Positions 1 to 6,478 of a stretch of 6,717 nucleotides of DNA are shown in pieces. Location of the stretch: NCBI GenBank assembly GCA_013003285.1, contig JABDJY010000017.1, positions 1 to 6,717 of the forward strand. Reading direction: 5' to 3'. The notes under the pieces are model-generated. The model did no database searches. It was not told the DNA's origin and saw nothing but the letters and a program-made list of their open reading frames with translations. The stretch comes from Alphaproteobacteria bacterium. Its GTDB lineage: Bacteria; Pseudomonadota; Alphaproteobacteria; UBA6615. The translations under genes and the position numbers were made by a program. How positions within the stretch are numbered: position 1 is the stretch's first letter; every line of letters starts with the position of its first letter.

Positions 1-1189
1 ACCAGCGTGAGACCGAACCGTCGGTGACCGAATCGTAGCATTTCAGCATCGAGACCTCGGTCGAGGTCTGTTGCGGGAACCAATACCATTCATGGTCGGG
101 GCTGTAGGTGAAGCGCGTGGTCTCGCCGACCCGGTCATCATAGATGCGATAGTTGGTGATGTAGGGCTGGTCGGCGAAAGACGGCCAGGCGCACAGCACG
201 AACGGGTTCTGGCGCACGGTCTCCATGGGCTTGGCGAGGTTGATCGACATGAAGCGCCGCGACATCTTGGCGTCGGCCTCGGCGGGCGTGTAATGCTGCT
301 CGCGCCCGAAGTTGCGCAGGTTCTTGGTTAGCAGTTCGCGGCAGCGCACCCGGCCGCTATTGTCGTTCAAATCGTTATGCACCAGATTGACATACTCAGC
401 GTTCACGCCCGGGTTCTTATTGTCCTGATCTTCCGTGCGGTCGCCCGTATAGTCCTGGTCGAAAATGTCGTGGTTGTAGACCAGCGCATCGGTCGCATCG
501 GGGAAAAACTCTAGCAGCAGCTTCTCCATCTCCGGGTAAAATACCCGCTCGACTTCCGCCGCGTCGTAGAAATTTTCGCAGGCGGATTCGCAGTAGGCCA
601 GCGAGACACCGAGCCGGTCCATGCATTCGGGGCTGTTGGGCGAGAGGCCCGGATAATACTCCCCGATGCGCCGCGCATCGCGCAACACTTGCGGGAAATA
701 GAGATAGCGCCGGGCGTTGTCCTGCTCGTCCTTGCGCAGCGCCGCCGCATCGGCTTCGCGCGCCGGGTCGCGCCACAGCGCGTTGGAGGTGACGACGGAA
801 TAGAAGGGCTGCTCGCGGATCGTGTAGCGCAGCGGCAGCGCGACGCCGCCCTCGGGCACCTCGATGTTGCTCGCCCGGATATGGGCCAAACACTCGTCAT
901 ACTCGCGAAAGCCGATGCCCCATTTGGTCTCGACGGGCCCCGGCGGCGTATTGTCGAGCATGTCGATAATCGCCTGCCCGTCCCCGCCGGCAATCAGGTC
1001 GAGCGCCGCCTGCGTGGCCGCGGCCGTGCCCGCATCGCCGTTGCGGTCGAACGACATATAGGAGAGGCCGCCATTCGCCGCGATGGGCGGCGGCTGGCCG
1101 TGCGTGAGTTCGAGCGGCGGCACAAAGGGCGCCGAACCCGCATCCGTGCCCGCCGTCTCGGTGTTCGCGATGTCGTTATGCTGGTCCAT
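1..1189 (-). CDS. CmcJ/NvfI-family oxidoreductase (C-terminus cut by window edge)
   Basis: The frame is open from an ATG at 1189 to the window edge: 396 codons and no stop. The C-terminal part carries the features of the CmcJ/NvfI family, whose members include the cephamycin 7-alpha-methoxylation protein CmcJ and fungal oxidative tailoring enzymes. These are VHND (residues 270-273), the INLAKPM stretch (316-322), DDRVGETTRFTYSPDHEWYWF (roughly 351-371, with H367) and LKCYDSVTDG (382-391). His271, Asp273 and His367 are candidate metal ligands by analogy with non-heme iron enzymes; this is inference. The family is usually around 300 residues, so this protein has an extended N-terminus, including a polar leader of about 34 residues. 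The start is supported by purine-rich GGAGCAGGGG just upstream and by conservation of the same start in the duplicated copy at 5595. The substrate is unknown. The family call is good; the specific reaction is not known. Confidence 0.8.
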   Translation of the reverse strand, partial: MDQHNDIANTETAGTDAGSAPFVPPLELTHGQPPPIAANGGLSYMSFDRNGDAGTAAATQAALDLIAGGDGQAIIDMLDNTPPGPVETKWGIGFREYDECLAHIRASNIEVPEGGVALPLRYTIREQPFYSVVTSNALWRDPAREADAAALRKDEQDNARRYLYFPQVLRDARRIGEYYPGLSPNSPECMDRLGVSLAYCESACENFYDAAEVERVFYPEMEKLLLEFFPDATDALVYNHDIFDQDYTGDRTEDQDNKNPGVNAEYVNLVHNDLNDNSGRVRCRELLTKNLRNFGREQHYTPAEADAKMSRRFMSINLAKPMETVRQNPFVLCAWPSFADQPYITNYRIYDDRVGETTRFTYSPDHEWYWFPQQTSTEVSMLKCYDSVTDGSVSRW

Positions 1190-1278
1190 AGCGCGCCCCT
1201 GCTCCGGTATGTCGATCCTCGGCCAAACCCTGCCATTGGAGTGCAAATTGGTCAAATGGCCGGAAGGGTCAAGAGGCG
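1088..1278. repeat. Direct repeat copy A: CmcJ promoter and first codons
   Basis: This 191-base segment matches 5494-5681 in the same orientation. By eye there are about eight substitutions and one 3-base gap, so about 95% identity. It spans the first 34 codons of the CmcJ-family gene (start at 1189, minus) and about 90 bases upstream of it, which should include the promoter. The two coding copies differ at I7V and A17T and share an intact frame. Confidence 0.9.
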
Positions 1279-1488
1279 CGGTGATTGGTGTCCCCGGCCA
1301 AGACTGGAACTCGCCCCAAAACCGGCGACTTTTCTAAATTACCGTGTACGGCGGGGTGTCTTGTGGCTGGGCAGAAGTTCCAGGCAAATACCCTCTCGCA
1401 CCCTACTCAGCAATGGTTTGGACCGCCACGAGGGCTGCAGTCACGCCAGAATCCGAAGTTCGTCTGCGAAGCGCCCGTTAACCGTTAT

Positions 1489-1506
1489 GTAAACATACGT
1501 ATTTAC
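1489..1506. promoter_or_regulatory. Imperfect palindrome upstream of the binding-protein gene, possible operator
   Basis: GTAAACATACGTATTTAC has perfect 5-base arms (GTAAA/TTTAC) around an 8-base core containing TACGTA. It lies 53 bases before the ATG at 1559, in the AT-rich leader. Position and symmetry suit a dimeric regulator, but no known operator consensus is recognised. Confidence 0.3.
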
Positions 1507-1546
1507 CGTCAGGTTTCGCCAATATTTTCCGAGTTAAAATTTAATT

Positions 1547-1551
1547 AAGGA
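1547..1551 (+). promoter_or_regulatory. Ribosome binding site for the TRAP binding-protein gene
   Basis: AAGGA sits 7 bases before the ATG at 1559. It supports this start, which also places a twin-arginine leader at the exact N-terminus. Confidence 0.65.
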
Positions 1552-1558
1552 AAAACTG

Positions 1559-2701
1559 ATGAAACGACGCGACTTCCTCACAGGATCCGCAACCGGGCTT
1601 GTTGTAGGTGCGGCGGCCGGATTTGTGGTCGGAAACAATTCGGGCACACCGGCTTCGCCTGGCACAGCACCGGCAATTGTCTCTGGCAACGATATTGGTA
1701 CGACCTGGAGAATCCAAACATCGTGGCCCGGCGGCATCGGACTCGAAACCTTTAAAATCTGATGCGACAGCATCGTCGAAAAAACTGACGGAGAACTCGC
1801 CTTCGAGGCGTTCGGCGCCAAAGATATTGTCGGCGAATTTCAACTTTTCGATGGGGTGAGGAATGGCGTTATCGACGCCATGAATCCTTTCACATTATAT
1901 TGGGCGGGCCGCATGCCGGCCGCGGTATTCCTGGCGTCATATCCAATGGGGCTCCGCCATCCGCATGAGTGGGACGTGTTCTATTACGGACTTGGCGGGC
2001 TGGAATTGGCGCGCGATCTGTTCGCCAAATTCGACATGCACTATGTCGGGCCGATCCAACACGGTCCCAACATCATCCATTCCAAAGTTCCCATCCAGCC
2101 GATCGAGGATTTTCGCGGCCGCAGAATGCGCCTGCCCGGCGGCATGGTGGCGGAACTATTTCAAGCCGCCGGCGCCAAGACGACGATGCTTCCGGGTTCG
2201 GAAATTTTCGGTTCCTTGGAGGCAGGCAACATTGATGTCGCCGACTATGTCGGTCCGGCGATCAACTATGATCTCGGGTTTCACAACGTCACCGATTACA
2301 TCTCAATGGGCCCCCCCGGGTTCATGTCGCTGTACCAGCCGGTCGACTTGATGGATCTCACCGTGGGGTTGAATTCGTGGAACAAAATCTCCGCCAAAAT
2401 GAAGCAATTTGTAGAGATGGAAGTTCATGTCTATTCGGACCTGCATCACGCCGCGATTCAGAAAGCCGATCAGGACGCCTGGAAGAAATTTGCGGATGCC
2501 GGCAGTGTCGTGACACGCCTATCGGAGGACGATGTCGAGAAGTTCACCGAATTATCGGTGCCGCTTTGGTTCAAATGGGCGAACAAAGACGAAAACGCGG
2601 CACGGGTCTTCAAAATACAGCTCGACTATATGATGTCGGGCAGCCTCGGCTACGTCACACCCAAGATGATCGAAGGCCACAAACTCAAATGGGTGAGCTG
2701 A
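1559..2701 (+). pseudogene. TRAP transporter solute-binding protein, DctP/TakP type, interrupted by in-frame TGA
   Basis: The reading frame is continuous from ATG 1559 to the TGA at 2699-2701 (380 codons plus stop) except for a single TGA at codon 68; there is no frameshift. The N-terminus is a Tat-type leader (KRRDFLTG followed by a small-residue hydrophobic run). The mature part then reads WRIQTSWPGG (about 50-59), RMRLPGG (189-195, whose last Arg is the usual carboxylate-binding position), LPGSEIFGSLEAGNIDVADYVGP (about 211-233) and a helical C-terminus, as in periplasmic binding proteins of TRAP transporters for organic acids. Full length suits the family. The break falls in helix 1, between FKI and CDSIVEKTDG. 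A GTG at 1856 could restart translation, but that product would lack the leader and the first lobe. Explanations are a recent nonsense mutation (Trp TGG to TGA is one step), a sequencing error, or readthrough. No DctQ or DctM membrane subunit is present; the next gene is a sensor kinase. Confidence 0.85.
1760..1762 (+). other. In-frame TGA inside the TRAP binding-protein frame
   Basis: TGA is codon 68, directly followed by TGC, and the same frame continues with clear family homology for 312 more codons. TGA also ends this gene, the VOC remnant and the amidohydrolase, and TGG encodes Trp in the neighbouring kinase, so a reassigned code is not indicated. Confidence 0.9.
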
Positions 2702-2723
2702 CCAAACGGTTGGCGAGATTACT

Positions 2724-4913
2724 GTGCGTCTCTTCAAACATGCTGGTGGGTCGGGGCGCGACCGAAGGCTCATAACGGCCTTGGCCGTTACCAGCCTGGT
2801 CGCACTGTTGATCAGTTGGGCTGGCGTTCGCCAAGTCGAACATCAGTTGCTGCTCAGCGAGTCTTCCGACAAAGCGCTTCACTGGGCTCACTTTCTACAG
2901 GACAATCTGAGCGATCTCGATGATATTCTGTCGAGCGGTTTAGTGTCGGCGGACGACCAGAACATATTCGACTTTGCCAGTGAGGCAGGCGGTGTTTTTC
3001 GGTTTGAGTTGATCCGCCCGGACGGTTCGACGGCACTTTCGTCGTGGGCCGGCGACCTCAATCAGATCGAGAAACCGAAATTTTTTGCGCAGGTTCTCGG
3101 GGAAGGACGACAGGTCACCAGGCTTTCAATCGAGCCCGGATCGGACCAGACCCAAATTGTCGTCAGCGAGGCCTTTGTGCCGGTGACGATTGGGAACGCC
3201 ATCCACAATGTCCAGGGTGCCATAAAGGTCTCCCTCGATATGACCACCCGCGCCGCATCCTTAAGAAACGCCGGAAACTTCGGTCTTCTCGGATTGGTGC
3301 TTTTATTGGCCATTATTGGAAGTATCTGCGGGATATTTGTGAGGAGCAACATTCGCGATCGCAACGCCGAATTGGAACGCGTTGAGCAAGCCCATCTGGC
3401 TCTGGCTGAAAGCGAAGAACGGTTGCAGATCATCGTGGGAACATCGCCGATCCCGATTAATATCACGAACTGGTATTCCGGCGTCGTTATGTACGCAAAC
3501 GATCACGCCGCACATGCATTTGGTGTGCCTGATGCGCAAGCGCTGGTGGGGGAAGATGTTCGCCAGTTTTACGACGACCCAGCCGAACGACTGAAAATCG
3601 GACAGATACTTACCGCCGAAGGTTATGTGAGCGACTACGAGATCGCGATTACCCGGCCTGACGGAGCGCACCGGCAAATTCTTGTGTCCATGAAATCGCT
3701 CCGCTATCAGGGCGAGGATGCTGTTTTCGTCGGCTTTCAAGACATCACCGAGCGCAAAAATACGGAGATAAAACTCAACCTTGCGATCGAAGCGGCAGAA
3801 GACGCGAACTTGGCCAAGTCGGCCTTTCTGGCCAATATGAGCCACGAACTGCGTACGCCGCTGAATGCGATCATCGGCTATAGTGAAATGATGCTCGAGG
3901 ATGCCGAGGACGAGGGCGCCAAGGAGCGTATCGATGATCTACGCAAGGTGCATCGTTCGGGTCGCCACCTGCTCGGGTTGATTAACGACATCCTCGATAT
4001 TTCTAAGATCGAAGCCGGTAAGATCGAATTGAACTTCGATCCAGTCGACCTGGCGGTGACCGTGTCCGAGGTCGAGAGCACAGCAGCGCCCTTGATGGAA
4101 GCAAATGGCAATCGCTTCGAGATTTCTATTCCCGAAGGCGTCGGAACCGTCGAATGTGACGAGCAACGGCTGCGCCAGGTCTTGCTTAACCTGCTAAGCA
4201 ACGCCGCCAAGTTCACCGAAAACGGCAACATCTCTCTGACCCTCGAACGCGTTGGCGATGGCTGGGTTCGATTCGCCGTGCGCGATACCGGTATCGGTAT
4301 GAGCGCTGATCAGGCCGCCAAACTTTTCCAACCGTTTGTTCAGGCAGATAGCTCGATAACCCAACGTTTTGGCGGCACTGGGCTGGGTTTGTCGATCAGT
4401 CATCGCTTTGTCGAAATGATGGGCGGGCGCATCACAATCAAAAGCGATGAGGGCGTGGGCTCCTGCTTCACCGTGTGGTTGCCCGACATCGAATCCTCGG
4501 AACAGGATAGTGCCGCAGGCACTGATGGGCCGCTCATTCTGGTTATTGAAGATACGCTTTCAGACAGCGCGTTATTGAAGCGCAATCTTGGGCAACTCGG
4601 CTATCGGGTCGAGGTCGTACGCGATGGCGAGCAGGGCTTAGCGCGTGCACATGTTACCCTGCCGGTAGCAATTATCCTGGATATTGAGTTACCCGGCATG
4701 GATGGTTATCAGGTGTTGGATAAGCTGCAAGCCAACGTATTGCTAAGCGCTGTGCCGGTGATTGTGTCGTCGGTTCATGACGAGGCACGCGAACGCATAT
4801 TGAAAAGTGGCGCGCGCGATTTTCTTGCCAAGCCAGTTGATCGAAACAGCCTGCGATTGGCACTTGAAAGCTGTTGCGATCCAAGTAGATCCCCCGCATT
4901 AGCTGTCGGATAA
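2724..4913 (+). CDS. Membrane hybrid sensor histidine kinase (periplasmic sensor, PAS, HisKA, HATPase, receiver)
   Basis: This 729-residue kinase is anchored in the inner membrane by two segments (about 16-35 and 186-206). They enclose a ~150-residue periplasmic domain whose pattern (FRFELIRPDGS near 92-102, GAIKVSLDMT near 165-174) suggests a single Cache/PDC-like fold. A cytoplasmic linker leads to one PAS domain (about 228-345, ending FQDITERK). The HisKA domain has phospho-acceptor His374 in SHELRTP. The ATPase domain has the N box (LLNLLSNAAKF, 487-497), G1 box DTGIGM (521-526), an F box near 534-538 and G2 box GGTGLGL (550-556). The C-terminal receiver (about 603-718) keeps the acidic pair E609/D610, phospho-acceptor D653, S682/S683 and K703. 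All catalytic residues are intact. The start is GTG: an in-frame stop lies at 2694-2696 and no other start codon intervenes. It begins 22 bases after the binding-protein gene, so the two are probably co-transcribed. No output regulator is in view. Confidence 0.93.
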   Translation: MRLFKHAGGSGRDRRLITALAVTSLVALLISWAGVRQVEHQLLLSESSDKALHWAHFLQDNLSDLDDILSSGLVSADDQNIFDFASEAGGVFRFELIRPDGSTALSSWAGDLNQIEKPKFFAQVLGEGRQVTRLSIEPGSDQTQIVVSEAFVPVTIGNAIHNVQGAIKVSLDMTTRAASLRNAGNFGLLGLVLLLAIIGSICGIFVRSNIRDRNAELERVEQAHLALAESEERLQIIVGTSPIPINITNWYSGVVMYANDHAAHAFGVPDAQALVGEDVRQFYDDPAERLKIGQILTAEGYVSDYEIAITRPDGAHRQILVSMKSLRYQGEDAVFVGFQDITERKNTEIKLNLAIEAAEDANLAKSAFLANMSHELRTPLNAIIGYSEMMLEDAEDEGAKERIDDLRKVHRSGRHLLGLINDILDISKIEAGKIELNFDPVDLAVTVSEVESTAAPLMEANGNRFEISIPEGVGTVECDEQRLRQVLLNLLSNAAKFTENGNISLTLERVGDGWVRFAVRDTGIGMSADQAAKLFQPFVQADSSITQRFGGTGLGLSISHRFVEMMGGRITIKSDEGVGSCFTVWLPDIESSEQDSAAGTDGPLILVIEDTLSDSALLKRNLGQLGYRVEVVRDGEQGLARAHVTLPVAIILDIELPGMDGYQVLDKLQANVLLSAVPVIVSSVHDEARERILKSGARDFLAKPVDRNSLRLALESCCDPSRSPALAVG

Positions 4914-5200
4914 GAAACCAAATTCGGCAGTTGTACCCACCAATCTGCATGACCGAAACGAGTCCAAGCTGTGTGAAAACTCAGAAGCCGAAACCTTCCG
5001 CGCAATAACTGAATCTGGAAAGTAGCGCAGACGAATCATTGTTACGGTGTCGGCCACTCTCACAAATCAATACTACGTCTCGGCGTCGAAAAAATAGTTT
5101 TCACACAGCCTGGGTCAATTTCAGTCGTCATCCCCTACTGTATTCGCCCGGCAGGCCTGCCACCGCAAGCAACCTACGCCGCTACCCGCCACCTCCCCCC
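4914..5200. other. Gene-free interval between convergent genes
   Basis: The interval lies between the kinase stop and the 3' end of the VOC remnant on the opposite strand. It holds the inverted-repeat element at 4964-5113 and nothing else recognisable; I see no clear intrinsic terminator for the kinase. Confidence 0.6.
4964..5113. mobile_element. Small inverted-repeat element (MITE-like or insertion-sequence remnant)
   Basis: A 150-base segment is bounded by 18-base inverted ends: 4964-4981 reads CCAAGCTGTGTGAAAACT and the reverse complement of 5096-5113 reads CCAGGCTGTGTGAAAACT, with one mismatch and a perfect inner 13. Ends of the GGCTGTGTGAAAACTC kind are typical of IS5/IS1182-like insertion sequences. 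The inside is too short for a transposase and shows no convincing transposase fragment, so this is either a non-autonomous element or an internally deleted one. No clear target-site duplication is seen. The family assignment is from memory of end sequences and is tentative. Confidence 0.6.
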
Positions 5201-5476
5201 TCAATCCGCTTCCGCCTCCCCGCCCCGCGCGGCGGCCTGTTGGCGGTATTGGCGGACCGTGAGCGGCTCGGCGAATATTTCGAAGAACACGCCGTTGGGG
5301 TCGTGGAAGAAGATGGTGTAGCTGCCGCTGCCCTCGGTCAGGCCGCCGCCTTCGGGCCCTTGAATCTGCGGGCCGTGGGCGATGACGCCCTGGGCGGTGA
5401 GTTTTTCGACCCATTGATCGACCGAGGCGCGGCTGTCGGTCGCCATGGCAATATGGTCGAGGCCCTTTTTCTCGCA
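5201..5476 (-). pseudogene. VOC (glyoxalase/dioxygenase-fold) protein, C-terminal half only
   Basis: The frame reads CEKKGLDHIAMATDSRASV, then WVEKLTAQGV, then SGSYTIFFHDPNG and VFFEIFAEPL before the stop at 5201. This is the second beta-alpha-beta-beta-beta module of the vicinal oxygen chelate fold, with the characteristic DPNG turn and the metal-ligand Glu in FFEIF. About 91 residues remain. The first module, roughly 50-60 residues in family members, is absent. Upstream, at 5476, the sequence switches to a 26-bp repeat and then to the start of a CmcJ-type gene in another frame; the VOC frame meets a TAA at about 5585-5590. An 81-residue product could begin at ATG 5446 but would lack half the fold. 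It is probably a broken gene whose 5' half was lost by recombination; its original substrate cannot be told. Confidence 0.75.
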
Positions 5477-5501
5477 CTGGGAATCGCCGCTGACGGCGGC
5501 T
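5476..5501. repeat. 26-bp perfect direct repeat, copy 1, at the chimera junction
   Basis: These 26 bases (starting ACTGGGAATCGCC) recur exactly at 6378-6403 in the same orientation, 902 bases away. VOC homology stops at its left end, and its last 8 bases (CGGCGGCT, 5494-5501) are also the first 8 bases of the duplicated CmcJ segment. It contains a short hairpin (GCCGC/GCGGC). Confidence 0.85.
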
Positions 5502-5595
5502 GGCCGTGCGTGAGTTCGAGCGGCGGCACAAAGGGCGCCGAACCCGTATCCGTGCCCGCCGTCTCGGTGTTCGCGACGTCGTTATGCTGGTCCAT
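5494..5595 (-). pseudogene. N-terminal remnant of a second CmcJ-type gene, fused out of frame to the VOC remnant
   Basis: From ATG 5595 the frame gives MDQHNDVANTETAGTDTGSA and on to LELTHGQPP, the same 34 residues as the CmcJ-family protein at 1189 apart from I7V and A17T. Beyond CGGCGGCT at 5494-5501 the homology ends. The frame runs on for about 52 meaningless residues through the VOC remnant in the wrong frame, to a stop at 5338. It retains the full upstream region, so it may still be transcribed. It starts about 90 bases after the hypothetical gene's stop, which is plausibly the original position of the CmcJ gene. Confidence 0.75.
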
Positions 5596-5681
5596 AGCGC
5601 GCCCCTGCTTCGGTATGTCTATATTCGGCCAAACCCTGCCATTGGAGTGCAAGGTCAAATTGTCGGAAGGGTCAAGAGGCG
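5494..5681. repeat. Direct repeat copy B: CmcJ promoter and first codons
   Basis: This 188-base partner of 1088-1278 has the same orientation. It covers the upstream region, the ATG and the first 34 codons of a CmcJ-type gene, then stops abruptly at the 26-bp repeat. It sits just downstream of the hypothetical gene ending at 5687. Confidence 0.9.
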
Positions 5682-5686
5682 TAGTG

Positions 5687-6211
5687 TTAGGCGTTCGCTT
5701 CGTCATTCGGGCTTTGCACCATCGCCAACCGTTCACGCTCGCGCTGGTGGGCGAGATTCCAGCGGCGCATCAACTCAAGACTATCTTCTCTGGAAATCTG
5801 CGGGTTTGGCGTACACCTGATAGACCCGTCCGCGTTGGTCTCGATGATATCTCCCGCGGCGCGGTGTGCATCCAGCTTGTCGAAGCCGAGGTCTTCCACG
5901 CGGGCGTCGAAATGGGGATGAACCGGTAAAATCTTGATATGTGCCGGCAATTTGTGGCGCTCGATGAAGCCGGACAGGCTCCCCCAGCCATCGCGGCTTG
6001 TGTAGCCGCTCTTGATATAGGGGCGTCCGCTATCGCCGCCCGAAATCTCTTCCGAAAGATAGGTCCGCTCGCCCGGTGACAGCTCTCTGGCCGAACCGTC
6101 CTGATTCACATAAACGAACGTAAATCCTGGCGCGTTAGAGCGCGGTGACCCGAGATTCCGCATGAGCAGATTTACCACCAAGGCGATGATTGAGGCTGCG
6201 GACGTTTGCAT
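5687..6211 (-). CDS. Hypothetical protein, about 174 residues
   Basis: I do not recognise this family. From ATG 6211 the protein has an N-terminal hydrophobic run (residues 5-17, no preceding positive charge). A conserved-looking core follows: GFTFVYVNQDG (29-39), LSPGERTYLSEE (45-56), GGDSGRPYIKSGY (58-70) and RDGWGSLSGFIERHKLP (73-89). Next come ILPVHPHFDARVEDLG (94-109) and a charged, Arg/Glu-rich C-terminal helix. The organised alternation of aromatic, glycine and charged residues looks like a real protein rather than a chance frame. AAGG about 10 bases upstream supports ATG 6211. A GTG at 6277 would add 22 residues and an ATG at 6163 would remove 16. It is followed after about 90 bases by the truncated CmcJ start and preceded, across a hairpin-rich spacer, by the amidohydrolase on the same strand. 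Confidence 0.65.
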   Translation of the reverse strand: MQTSAASIIALVVNLLMRNLGSPRSNAPGFTFVYVNQDGSARELSPGERTYLSEEISGGDSGRPYIKSGYTSRDGWGSLSGFIERHKLPAHIKILPVHPHFDARVEDLGFDKLDAHRAAGDIIETNADGSIRCTPNPQISREDSLELMRRWNLAHQRERERLAMVQSPNDEANA

Positions 6212-6377
6212 ACAACAAACCTTAGACCGGCCCAAATAATCTTTTCGATAGCCCCGAAACGCCACCCCCTCAGGCACGGAAAACGAGATGCCCTCCCCGA
6301 AGGCGGAAATTTGCGGTGCGAGGCGCGCCGGGTATTTGAACGCGCCTGATAGCGGTTTAGGGTCACGAACGGTCGTG

Positions 6378-6403
6378 ACTGGGAATCGCCGCTGACGGCG
6401 GCT
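6378..6403. repeat. 26-bp perfect direct repeat, copy 2
   Basis: This is an exact copy of 5476-5501. Here it is followed by TTTTAGCC, so its internal GCCGC/GCGGC hairpin plus TTTT resembles a weak plus-strand terminator. Together the two copies bracket the hypothetical gene and the CmcJ remnant. Confidence 0.85.
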
Positions 6404-6410
6404 TTTAGCC

Positions 6411-6429
6411 GAGGCTGTTGAACAACTCG
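6411..6429. mobile_element. Possible insertion-sequence end
   Basis: GAGGCTGTTGAACAACTCG resembles the GGCTGTTGAAAAACTC-type ends of IS1182/IS5-like elements and broadly resembles the inverted ends at 4964 and 5113. No partner end or transposase is seen, so at most this is a relic. Confidence 0.25.
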
Positions 6430-6448
6430 GATTTAGGCGAGTTTTGGG

Positions 6449-6478
6449 CGTCCGCTATTAGTAATAGCGGACGTTTTT
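6449..6478 (+). terminator. Strong intrinsic terminator-like hairpin
   Basis: Arms 6449-6460 (CGTCCGCTATTA) and 6462-6473 are perfectly complementary around one base; in RNA the outer 9 pairs would close a 7-base loop. TTTTT (6474-6478) follows on the plus strand, giving the standard Rho-independent form. No plus-strand gene is seen just upstream, and the minus-strand side lacks a T run, so its client is unclear. Confidence 0.65.

Larger units (their letters stand above)
1190..1558. promoter_or_regulatory. Divergent intergenic region between CmcJ-family gene and TRAP binding-protein gene
   Basis: There is no credible gene in this stretch. The left 90 bases are upstream of the CmcJ-family gene and belong to the duplicated segment. 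The middle (about 1290-1480) shows nothing recognisable. The right end (about 1480-1558) turns AT-rich and leads into the binding-protein gene, as expected for a promoter and leader. I could not place convincing -35/-10 boxes for either direction. Confidence 0.5.

Noticed and set aside
689..1492. Long plus-strand open frame (267 codons) opposite the CmcJ-family gene
   Set aside because: It is Arg/Gly-rich antisense of a GC-rich coding region with no domain pattern, while the minus strand encodes clear family motifs throughout.
1760..1778. Selenocysteine at the in-frame TGA
   Set aside because: TRAP binding proteins are not known selenoproteins. The only downstream fold (CGAC at 1765-1768 with GTCG at 1775-1778) is a 4-bp stem too close to the TGA for a bacterial SECIS element.
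1559..2701. TGA reassigned to Trp in this organism
   Set aside because: TGA ends three other frames here at sensible family C-termini, and TGG is used for Trp in the kinase.
2377..2775. Plus-strand frame of 132 codons overlapping the binding-protein 3' end and kinase start
   Set aside because: It is an out-of-frame shadow of two well-supported genes with no family pattern.
5039..5929. Plus-strand open frame of 296 codons
   Set aside because: It runs antisense across the VOC remnant, the CmcJ start copy and the hypothetical gene, and part of it duplicates the antisense frame at 1083-1230; it has no recognisable domain.
6373..6386. Match to vector lacZ sequence (CGTGACTGGGAA) suggesting cloning contamination
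   Set aside because: Similarity stops after about 14 bases and the flanks do not match lacZ; it is most likely coincidence.
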